Shown here in pieces: positions 1-5,966 of a DNA stretch of 8,362 nt. The position numbers and the translations under genes were made by a program. The notes under the pieces were generated by a model, which was given only the letters and a program-made list of their open reading frames with translations, was not told the origin of the DNA and ran no database searches. The stretch is from assembly GCA_913061345.1 (NCBI GenBank), contig CAJXTZ010000074.1:1-8362 (forward strand), written 5' to 3'. The DNA is from an uncultured Erythrobacter sp. Its GTDB lineage: Bacteria; Pseudomonadota; Alphaproteobacteria; Sphingomonadales; Sphingomonadaceae. Each line of letters starts with the position of its first letter. Position 1 is the first letter of the stretch.

Positions 1-77
1 TGCGCGTACATTCGATCCTGGAAGGCACAAACCAGGTGATGCGCATGATCGTGGGAAGGGATTTGCTGCGCCAATGA
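1..77 (+). CDS. Acyl-CoA dehydrogenase, C-terminal end (partial; probably isobutyryl-CoA dehydrogenase)
   Basis: Only the last 24 codons and the stop are in the window, read in frame from base 3; the 5' part lies upstream. The tail contains HSILEGTNQVMRMIVGRDLL. The ILEGTN-x-VMR segment is the conserved end of the C-terminal helical domain of acyl-CoA dehydrogenases, which are FAD-dependent flavoproteins that introduce an alpha-beta double bond into acyl-CoA thioesters. Specificity cannot be read from this fragment. The following genes (hydroxyisobutyryl-CoA hydrolase, enoyl-CoA hydratase, mmsB) make isobutyryl-CoA dehydrogenase of valine breakdown the likeliest identity. The stop at 75-77 overlaps the next start at 74 in an ATGA arrangement, so the genes are almost certainly co-transcribed. 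A branched- or short-chain acyl-CoA dehydrogenase of another specificity is the main alternative. Confidence 0.85.
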   Translation, partial: RVHSILEGTNQVMRMIVGRDLLRQ

Positions 78-1135
78 CGCAAATTGGGAATATCGAAGAC
101 GTACACGCACACCGTCATGGCGCGGCGGGGCACATCTCCCTCAACAGGCCCAAGGCAATCCACGCGCTGACACACGAGATGTGCCTGGCAATGAGCGCCG
201 CCCTGACGGCGTGGGCCGATGATGACTGTGTGCAGGTGGTAATGATCGACCATGCAGAAGGTCGCGGGTTCTGTTCGGGGGGCGACATCAACCTGTTGCG
301 CAATTCTGCCATCAGCGACGACGGTGTGGCTGGCCGCCGCTTCTTTTACGATGAATATCGCCTCAACTACCAGCTGTTTGTCTATGCCAAGCCAGTGGTG
401 GCTTTCATGGATGGTATCACCATGGGCGGAGGCGTCGGCATCAGCCAGCCCGCGAAATACCGCGTGGCGACCGAGAATACGCGCTTTGCAATGCCCGAAA
501 CGGGGATTGGCCTGTTCCCCGATGTGGGGGGAGGCTGGTATCTGTCGCGGCTGGGTGGTCGGATCGGCCAGTTTCTGGCGCTTACCGGTGCTCGATTGGA
601 CGGCGCGGAATGCCTGTGGGCCGGTCTTGCCACGCACTACCTGCCGCATGATAGGCTGGCCGAAGCCAAGGCGCGCATAGCGCAGCATCCCGATCGGATA
701 GACGGTATTCTGGCCGAGCTTTCGACTGCCGCTCCCGAGGCGCGCCTTGCAGGCAATGCTGACCGGATCGCAAGGCATTTCGCCTCCGACCAGTTGGAAG
801 AGGTGCTGGAAAGTCTCGAAGCGGACGACAGCGACTGGGCGGCGAAGGAACTTGCGACGCTGCGTACCAAGAGCCCCCAAGCGTGCAAGGTATCGCTGCG
901 TGAACTGGCGCAAGCAGCCCAACTTTCCGATTTCGCCGAGAACATGGCCCAGGAATATCGCATCGCCAGCCGTGTCCTGCTACGCCCCGACTTTTCCGAG
1001 GGGGTACGCGCGCTAATCGTTGACAAGACGAACGATCCCCAATGGAACCCTGCCACGCCCGCAGCGGTCGACGATGAATTGCTCGATGCGATTTTCGCTC
1101 CGCTACCGGCAAACGAGGAATGGACCCCGCTATGA
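74..1135 (+). CDS. 3-hydroxyisobutyryl-CoA hydrolase (crotonase-fold, ECH_2 type)
   Basis: A 353-residue crotonase-fold protein expected to hydrolyse 3-hydroxyisobutyryl-CoA to free 3-hydroxyisobutyrate and CoA in valine catabolism, in the cytoplasm. Visible motifs are GFCSGGDI at 65-72 (CoA and oxyanion-hole loop), MGGGVGIS at 117-124 (second oxyanion segment), and PETGIGLFPDVGGGWYLSR at 141-159. In this last segment Glu142 and Asp150 occupy the positions of the hydrolase catalytic acids. The C-terminal part has SPQACKVSLREL (267-278) and PDFSEGVRALIVDK (305-318), which are typical of this hydrolase branch and absent from ordinary enoyl-CoA hydratases. The length suits bacterial members; human HIBCH is longer because of its targeting peptide. 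The start overlaps the upstream stop by 4 bp, with GGGAAGGG at 53-60 as a somewhat distant ribosome-binding site. Activity on 3-hydroxypropionyl-CoA is possible. Family assignment is firm; substrate is inferred from family and neighbours. Confidence 0.93.
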   Translation: MTQIGNIEDVHAHRHGAAGHISLNRPKAIHALTHEMCLAMSAALTAWADDDCVQVVMIDHAEGRGFCSGGDINLLRNSAISDDGVAGRRFFYDEYRLNYQLFVYAKPVVAFMDGITMGGGVGISQPAKYRVATENTRFAMPETGIGLFPDVGGGWYLSRLGGRIGQFLALTGARLDGAECLWAGLATHYLPHDRLAEAKARIAQHPDRIDGILAELSTAAPEARLAGNADRIARHFASDQLEEVLESLEADDSDWAAKELATLRTKSPQACKVSLRELAQAAQLSDFAENMAQEYRIASRVLLRPDFSEGVRALIVDKTNDPQWNPATPAAVDDELLDAIFAPLPANEEWTPL

Positions 1136-1914
1136 GTTACGAAAACATATTGGTTGAACAACGCGATGCCGTCACGCTGGTGACGCTCAATCGTCCGCAG
1201 GCGCTCAATGCTCTCAACACCGATGTACTGCGCGAACTGGGCGAAGCTTTCGCTGCCTATAACGCCGATGCCTCGCAGCGTTGCCTCGTGCTGACAGGAT
1301 CAGGCGACAAGGCCTTTGCAGCCGGCGCCGATATCAAGCAAATGGCCGACAAGCAGGCGGTCGAATTCTACATCGATGACTTCTTCTCCGGATGGCAGAC
1401 AGAGGTTGTGCATGGCACGCGCAAGCCGTGGATCGCCGCGGTAAACGGTTTTGCGCTGGGCGGCGGGTGTGAACTGGCGATGATGGCGGACTTCATCCTT
1501 GCCAGTGACAAGGCCAAATTCGGTCAACCCGAGATCAACCTGGGCGTCGCCCCCGGCATGGGCGGCAGCCAGCGCCTGACCCGTGCGGTGGGCAAATCAA
1601 AAGCTATGGAACTGTGCCTGACGGGTCGCATGATGGACGCTGCCGAAGCCGAGAGTGCAGGGCTTGTAGCGCGCGTGGTGCCGCACGATGAACTGCTTAA
1701 CGATGCGTTGAAGACCGCGGCCACCATCGCCGGCAAGGCACCGATGGCCGCAATGGCCAACAAGGAAATGGTGAACGCAGCGTTCGAGACGACGCTGGAG
1801 CACGGCCTTGCTCACGAACGTCGGCTGTTCCAGATCCTGACTGCCAGCGAGGACAAGGCAGAGGGGATGAAGGCCTTCATCGAGAAACGCGAAGCCAAGT
1901 GGAAGGGACGCTGA
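1132..1914 (+). CDS. Enoyl-CoA hydratase (crotonase family)
   Basis: A 260-residue protein of standard bacterial enoyl-CoA hydratase length. It adds water across the 2,3 double bond of enoyl-CoA; in this operon methacrylyl-CoA to 3-hydroxyisobutyryl-CoA is the fitting step. AFAAGADI (61-68) and ALGGGCELAMMADF (108-121) form the oxyanion hole and CoA pocket. Both catalytic glutamates are present: Glu114 in GGGCEL and Glu134 in FGQPEINLGVAPGMGG, matching Glu144 and Glu164 of rat crotonase. The C-terminal CoA-facing segment (AFIEKREAKWKGR, 248-260) is also typical. I chose the ATG at 1132 because it gives the family N-terminus (MSYENILVE), overlaps the previous stop as ATGA, and has GAGGA at 1115-1119. 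An in-frame ATG at 1120 would add four residues but has no room for that site. Side activity on crotonyl-CoA or other short enoyl-CoAs is likely and cannot be excluded from sequence. Confidence 0.93.
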   Translation: MSYENILVEQRDAVTLVTLNRPQALNALNTDVLRELGEAFAAYNADASQRCLVLTGSGDKAFAAGADIKQMADKQAVEFYIDDFFSGWQTEVVHGTRKPWIAAVNGFALGGGCELAMMADFILASDKAKFGQPEINLGVAPGMGGSQRLTRAVGKSKAMELCLTGRMMDAAEAESAGLVARVVPHDELLNDALKTAATIAGKAPMAAMANKEMVNAAFETTLEHGLAHERRLFQILTASEDKAEGMKAFIEKREAKWKGR

Positions 1915-1915
1915 C

Positions 1916-2788
1916 ATGAAGATCGCTTTTATCGGCCTTGGCAACATGGGCGGCGGAATGGCCGCAAACCTTGTAAAGGCGGGGCACGAGGTGCGCGCAT
2001 TTGACCTGAGCGACGCGGCGTTGGAGGCCGCGCGAGGCAAGGGGTGCGCAACTTTCTCATCCGCCGCCGAAGCCTGCGAGGGCGTCGACGCGGTGGTTTC
2101 GATGCTGCCCAACGGCCAGATCGTGCTCTCCGCCTATACCTCGCAGGTGATAGACGCGGTGCCACGCGAGGCCATTCTGATCGACTGTTCTACGATCGAC
2201 GTCGCTACTGCACGAGAAACGGCGGCCAAGGCGCGCGAGGCGGGGCTCGACATGGTCGATGCGCCGGTATCGGGCGGGATCGCCGCCGCCGATGCAGGAA
2301 CGCTCACCTTCATGGTCGGCGGCAGCGAGGAGGCATTCCGGCGTGCCGAACCGATCCTGCAGGATATGGGCAAGGCCGTGATCCATGCTGGTGATGCGGG
2401 CAACGGGCAGGCGGCCAAGATTTGCAATAACATGCTGCTGGGCATCCAGATGATCGGTACCGCAGAAGCTTTCGCCCTGGCGCAGAAGCTGGGCCTCGAT
2501 CCGCAAACCTTCTACGACATTTCCAGCGTCAGTTCCGGCCAGTGCTGGTCCATGACCAGCTATTGCCCGGTGCCGGGCGTTGGTCCCAAATCGCCCGCCG
2601 ACAATGATTATCAGGGCGGTTTTGCCACCGCGCTGATGCTCAAGGATCTGAAGCTTGCGATGGATGCAGCGCAGACCGCTGGTGTCGAGATGCAGATGGG
2701 CGATCAGGCGCGCGAAATGTACGAGGCTTTCGACCGCGAGAACAATGGCAGCCGCGATTTTTCTGCGATCATACAAACGCTTCAGTAG
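1916..2788 (+). CDS. mmsB: 3-hydroxyisobutyrate dehydrogenase
   Basis: A 290-residue beta-hydroxyacid dehydrogenase that oxidises 3-hydroxyisobutyrate to methylmalonate semialdehyde with NAD+, in valine catabolism. The N-terminal Rossmann fold begins IAFIGLGNMGGGMAANL, with the dinucleotide glycines in GLGNMG (7-12). Asp30 ends the second strand, which suggests NAD rather than NADP. DAPVSGG (115-121) is the family substrate-binding signature. GNGQAAKICNNMLLG (162-176) holds the catalytic lysine Lys168 and Asn172. The C-terminal helical domain has LMLKDLKLAMD (240-250), where Lys243 lies in the conserved lysine region near the cofactor. The start is one base after the previous stop, with a strong GGAAGGGA ribosome-binding site at 1901-1908. 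It is the last gene of the valine block; the next gene is on the opposite strand. The related 2-hydroxy-3-oxopropionate (tartronate semialdehyde) reductase is a less likely alternative, given the neighbours. Confidence 0.95.
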   Translation: MKIAFIGLGNMGGGMAANLVKAGHEVRAFDLSDAALEAARGKGCATFSSAAEACEGVDAVVSMLPNGQIVLSAYTSQVIDAVPREAILIDCSTIDVATARETAAKAREAGLDMVDAPVSGGIAAADAGTLTFMVGGSEEAFRRAEPILQDMGKAVIHAGDAGNGQAAKICNNMLLGIQMIGTAEAFALAQKLGLDPQTFYDISSVSSGQCWSMTSYCPVPGVGPKSPADNDYQGGFATALMLKDLKLAMDAAQTAGVEMQMGDQAREMYEAFDRENNGSRDFSAIIQTLQ

Positions 2789-2899
2789 CAACGATCCTTC
2801 GTTCGCCGACAACGCCCGAATGATGCGTCACCATGCGATCATTCACACTGGTGGCGAGCCTCTGGAGTGAATAGCCCTTCTTTGCGAAACGCGATGGCC
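2789..2899. other. Convergent intergenic spacer between mmsB and the regulator gene
   Basis: This 111-base gap separates the 3' ends of two convergent genes. I see no supported coding sequence and no classical GC-rich hairpin followed by a T-run on either strand. The only clear symmetry is an inverted repeat, listed separately. A TTTGCGAAA sequence at 2881-2889 resembles the regulator box but carries an extra G. Confidence 0.6.
2818..2844. terminator. Weak inverted repeat, possible bidirectional terminator
   Basis: GAATGAT (2818-2824) and ATCATTC (2838-2844) form a perfect 7-bp inverted repeat around a 13-base loop. It sits midway between two convergent gene ends, where a shared terminator would be expected. 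The stem is AT-rich, the loop is long and no T-tract follows on either strand, so it is a poor intrinsic terminator and may be chance or a protein site. Confidence 0.2.
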
Positions 2900-4318
2900 T
2901 CAGTCGCGTTGCCGCATGGAATAGGGCACAATACCGCGATCATAAAGGTCCACCCTGATCATCTGATCGCTGGGAGGATAGGCGCGTTGATTGCATCCCG
3001 TACGGGGGCAGATACGACACGAGGCACCGATCGGGATCGCGGCATCTGCCGAAGTGACATCGATTGAATCGGCATATACGAAATCGCGGGCGTGCGCCGC
3101 CTCGCACCCAAGCGCAACCGCGTAGCGTCTTGGATTGCGGTCATAACTGCCGGATGGCTTGATCAATCCCTTGGCCATGGAAACATAGCGAACACCGTCC
3201 GGCGTCTCGGCCAGTTGCACGAGGATGCGGTCGGGGATGGCGACGGCCTCATGCACGACCCACAACGGGCAAGCCCCGCCAAAACGCGCAAATTGCAGAC
3301 GCGTCGCGCTGTGGCGCTTGGTTATGTTTCCAGCCATGTCGACCCGGCAAAAGAACACTGGCAGCCCCCTGGATCCATCGCGCTGCAGCGTAGAAAGCCT
3401 GTGACAGGTCTGTTCGAAACTCGTCCGGTAAATCAACGCCAGACGATCGACATCATGGCGACTTTCCCGAGCTGTCTGCCGAAAATGCTCATAGGGCATA
3501 AGGACAGCCCCGGCGGCATAATTGGCAAGCCCGACTTTCAGAAGTTCGCGGGCAGCATCGGTTCGTAAATCTGCGTCCCGCGCGATCTGGGAAATTGTGT
3601 CGGCAAGGGACATGACGGCGACGTGATAGGCCAGTTGGAACTGGATACCCGTGGGCGGTTGTCCTGCGTCTATACGCAGGAGGCTTTTCTGTCGGTCGAA
3701 CTGGCGAAGCTGACCGGAACGCTCTATACTGACGGTGATACCATGTTCTTCCGCGAGGTGCTTTTGCAGCGCTTCTGCTGAAACCAGCCCCGTCTGGCCA
3801 CTGATTCCGGACGCGAGGCTTTCTGCCGATCGGTCTAGCAGATCGACGTAGTTGTTCGAGACATGGAACCAGTCCCGCACCTCTTCCCAGGGTAGCCGCG
3901 AGCCTGTGGCGTTGCCCTGCGAAATCGCCTCGTCGGCCATTTCGAGCTGCTGGGTATTGCGCCGATAAGCTTCGTGCATCTCGACATAGCGCTTCGCAAA
4001 AGCGGGGTGTTGCTGGGCGAGCTTCGCAAGAGAATCGATATCGATTGGCGGACTGAAGGAAGGATCCTCCACGGCCTCGCTCAAGGCGCTCGTCAGACGT
4101 TCTGCATCGTCCAGCGCCACATCCTGCCAATCGACAGGAAAGAGCCTGGCCAGCTTATCGGCCAGCTTTGCCGTCAAAGGCCTGTCATCGTGCTCGATCT
4201 GGCTGAGATAGGAGGCGCTGATGGAGAGAACTTCCGCCATCTTCTTTTGCGAATAGCCCTTGCTCTCCCTAATTCTTCGCAGGTGCACTCCTACGAAAAG
4301 TCTGCGATTGTATTTCAT
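2900..4318 (-). CDS. ScfR/PccR-family short-chain fatty acyl-CoA transcriptional regulator (XRE HTH + DUF955-like + DUF2083-like)
   Basis: A 472-residue cytoplasmic DNA-binding protein expected to sense a short-chain acyl-CoA and control the divergent pccB operon. Residues 8-62 form an XRE-type helix-turn-helix ([18 protein letters not shown], then [16 protein letters not shown]). The central region (about 180-300) resembles the ImmA/IrrE (DUF955) fold, with [11 protein letters not shown] where peptidase members have HExxH, so the zincin site is absent and the domain is probably ligand-binding. The C-terminal region (about 318-472) has [11 protein letters not shown] (349-359) and [19 protein letters not shown] (431-449), hallmarks of the short-chain fatty acid regulator C-terminal domain. 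I chose ATG 4318 because [18 protein letters not shown] matches the usual N-terminus; an in-frame ATG at 4345 would add nine residues and place one operator box inside the gene. Neither start has a clear ribosome-binding site. RamB of actinobacteria is the other well-known family relative. Ligand and target are inferred from family and position. Confidence 0.9.
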   Translation of the reverse strand: MKYNRRLFVGVHLRRIRESKGYSQKKMAEVLSISASYLSQIEHDDRPLTAKLADKLARLFPVDWQDVALDDAERLTSALSEAVEDPSFSPPIDIDSLAKLAQQHPAFAKRYVEMHEAYRRNTQQLEMADEAISQGNATGSRLPWEEVRDWFHVSNNYVDLLDRSAESLASGISGQTGLVSAEALQKHLAEEHGITVSIERSGQLRQFDRQKSLLRIDAGQPPTGIQFQLAYHVAVMSLADTISQIARDADLRTDAARELLKVGLANYAAGAVLMPYEHFRQTARESRHDVDRLALIYRTSFEQTCHRLSTLQRDGSRGLPVFFCRVDMAGNITKRHSATRLQFARFGGACPLWVVHEAVAIPDRILVQLAETPDGVRYVSMAKGLIKPSGSYDRNPRRYAVALGCEAAHARDFVYADSIDVTSADAAIPIGASCRICPRTGCNQRAYPPSDQMIRVDLYDRGIVPYSMRQRD

Positions 4319-4332
4319 GGACGCGGGAATAC

Positions 4333-4371
4333 TTTGCAAATCCATGATTAGCAAATTTGCAAATTTGCAAT
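4333..4371. promoter_or_regulatory. Cluster of TTTGCAAA boxes, probable ScfR/PccR operator in the divergent promoter region
   Basis: Between the regulator start (4318, -) and the pccB start (4434, +) lie two perfect TTTGCAAA palindromes (4333-4340 and 4356-4363). The second is flanked directly by near copies TTAGCAAA (4348-4355) and TTTGCAAT (4364-4371), giving three head-to-tail 8-mers. The stretch 4351-4368 is an 18-bp perfect palindrome, GCAAATTTGCAAATTTGC. From memory of the literature, Rhodobacter sphaeroides PccR binds a TTTGCAAA-N4-TTTGCAAA motif in front of pccB; here the spacing differs. The site is 63 bp from the pccB start and 15 bp from the chosen regulator start, so it could govern pccB and autoregulate the regulator. 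No convincing -35/-10 pair could be assigned. Confidence 0.8.
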
Positions 4372-4433
4372 GGACGGAAAGGGGCAAGGCATCCATCCCC
4401 CGGGTCGTCGATATCAGTTTTCTCAGGGTGCCA

Positions 4434-5966
4434 ATGTCAGCCAATATTGCCGAGATGGAACGCCGCCGCGAAGCCGCCCGCATGGGTGGGGGGCAAAAGC
4501 GCATCGATGCCCAGCACGCAAAGGGCAAACTGACCGCGCGCGAGCGGTTGGATGTGCTGCTGGATGAAGGCTCGTTCGAGGAACTGGACACCTATGTCGA
4601 GCACGATTGCGTGGATTTCGGCATGCAGGACCAGAAGATTACCGGCGATGGCGTGGTCACCGGCAGCGGCACGATCAACGGGCGGCTTGTCTATGTCTTC
4701 AGCCAAGATTTCACCGTCTTCGGCGGATCCTTGTCAAAACGCCATGCGGAGAAGATCTGCAAGGTAATGGATAACGCCATGAAGGTGGGCGCGCCTGTCA
4801 TCGGTCTGAATGACAGCGGCGGCGCGCGCATCCAGGAAGGCGTGGCAAGCCTTGGCGGCTATGCCGAGGTTTTCCAACGCAATGTGCTGGCCAGCGGCGT
4901 GGTGCCGCAGCTTAGTCTCATCATGGGGCCGTGCGCGGGCGGGGCGGTCTATTCGCCTGCCATGACGGACTTCATCTTCATGGTGAAGGATAGCTCCTAC
5001 ATGTTCGTGACAGGGCCAGAGGTTGTGAAGACCGTCACCAACGAAGAGGTGACGCAGGAAGACCTTGGCGGCGCGGTGGTGCATACCACCAAGACCAGCG
5101 TTGCCGACCTTGCCCTGGAAAACGATATCGAGGCGCTGTTGGCTGCGCGCGAGCTGATCGGCTTCGTGCCGGAAAGCAACCGTGACCCGCTGCCGCACCT
5201 GCCGACCGACGATCCGTGGGACCGGCGCGAGGACAGCCTCGACACGCTGATTCCCGCCAGTTCCAACATGCCATACGACATGCACGAACTGATTTCGAAG
5301 GTGGTCGACGACGGCAATTTCTTCGAGATCCAGCCTGCGCACGGTGCCAATATCATAACGGGCTTTGGCCGGATCGAGGGCAACCCTGTGGGCTTCGTTG
5401 CCAATCAGCCGATGGTGCTGGCGGGTGTGCTGGATATCGACGCCAGCCGCAAGGCCGCGCGATTCGTGCGTTTCTGCGATGCCTTCAACATCCCGATCGT
5501 CACTTTCGTGGACGTGCCTGGCTTCCTTCCCGGCACGGGGCAGGAGCACAACGGCATCATAAAACACGGTGCCAAGCTATTGTTCGCCTATGCCGAGGCG
5601 ACCGTGCCCAAGATTACAGTCATCACCCGCAAGGCCTATGGCGGGGCATACGATGTGATGGCATCGAAACACCTTCGCGGAGATCTGAACTATGCCTGGC
5701 CCACCGCCGAAATCGCCGTGATGGGCGCGAAGGGCGCGGTGGAAATCATCTTCCGCCAGGATCGCGACGATCCGGACAAGATCGCCGAGAAGACGAAGGA
5801 ATACGAGGATCGCTTCGCCAATCCCTTCATCGCTGCAAGCCGTGGCTATATCGACGAGGTGATTTACCCCCACTCCACCCGCCGCCGCATCGCGTTGGGG
5901 CTGCGCAAACTTGCTGGCAAGCACTTGGAAAACCCGTGGAAGAAGCACGATAACCTACCGCTATGA
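4434..5966 (+). CDS. pccB: Propionyl-CoA carboxylase beta subunit (carboxyltransferase)
   Basis: A 510-residue acyl-CoA carboxyltransferase of normal PccB length. It moves the carboxyl group from biotin to propionyl-CoA, giving methylmalonyl-CoA, as part of a multi-subunit cytoplasmic enzyme with a biotin carboxylase/carrier alpha subunit that is not in this window. The N-terminal half (about 1-255) has [20 protein letters not shown] (27-46), [11 protein letters not shown] (127-137) and the oxyanion motif [12 protein letters not shown] (165-176). The C-terminal half has [13 protein letters not shown] (359-371), [15 protein letters not shown] (399-413) and [20 protein letters not shown] (417-436). 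Asp417 appears to match the Asp of Streptomyces PccB linked to propionyl preference, though that alignment is by eye. The ATG at 4434 gives the standard N-terminus, with AGGG at 4425-4428; the frame stays open upstream to 4260 but that stretch covers the operator and antisense regulator gene. Methylcrotonyl-CoA carboxylase is less likely beside a mutase. Confidence 0.95.
   Translation: MSANIAEMERRREAARMGGGQKRIDAQHAKGKLTARERLDVLLDEGSFEELDTYVEHDCVDFGMQDQKITGDGVVTGSGTINGRLVYVFSQDFTVFGGSLSKRHAEKICKVMDNAMKVGAPVIGLNDSGGARIQEGVASLGGYAEVFQRNVLASGVVPQLSLIMGPCAGGAVYSPAMTDFIFMVKDSSYMFVTGPEVVKTVTNEEVTQEDLGGAVVHTTKTSVADLALENDIEALLAARELIGFVPESNRDPLPHLPTDDPWDRREDSLDTLIPASSNMPYDMHELISKVVDDGNFFEIQPAHGANIITGFGRIEGNPVGFVANQPMVLAGVLDIDASRKAARFVRFCDAFNIPIVTFVDVPGFLPGTGQEHNGIIKHGAKLLFAYAEATVPKITVITRKAYGGAYDVMASKHLRGDLNYAWPTAEIAVMGAKGAVEIIFRQDRDDPDKIAEKTKEYEDRFANPFIAASRGYIDEVIYPHSTRRRIALGLRKLAGKHLENPWKKHDNLPL

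Noticed and set aside
1120..1131. Upstream in-frame ATG of the enoyl-CoA hydratase.
   Set aside because: It sits on top of the GAGGA site and adds MDPA, which is not typical. The ATGA overlap at 1132 fits the pattern of the other junctions.
74..1914. The two adjacent crotonase-fold genes as a recent tandem duplication.
   Set aside because: They share only the fold motifs. Lengths (353 and 260), catalytic residues and C-terminal domains differ, so they are ancient, functionally distinct paralogues placed together.
2057..2812. 251-codon open frame on the minus strand across mmsB.
   Set aside because: It is a shadow frame without recognisable domains; mmsB on the plus strand has every family motif.
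2881..2889. TTTGCGAAA as an additional regulator box downstream of the regulator gene.
   Set aside because: It differs from TTTGCAAA by an inserted G, stands alone and lies at a 3' end rather than a promoter.
4260..4433. N-terminal extension of pccB by 58 codons, since the frame is open from an ATG at 4260.
   Set aside because: The extension overlaps the antisense regulator gene and runs through the TTTGCAAA operator, and its residues do not look like any PccB N-terminus. Starting at 4434 gives the standard 510 residues.
4319..4591. N-terminal extension of the minus-strand regulator up to 4591.
   Set aside because: It would run antisense into pccB and through the operator. The family N-terminus with the helix-turn-helix begins at MKYNRRLF (4318).
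4734..5567. 277-codon open frame on the minus strand inside pccB.
   Set aside because: It is the antisense shadow of pccB, His/Arg-rich without motifs, and the sense frame is unmistakable.
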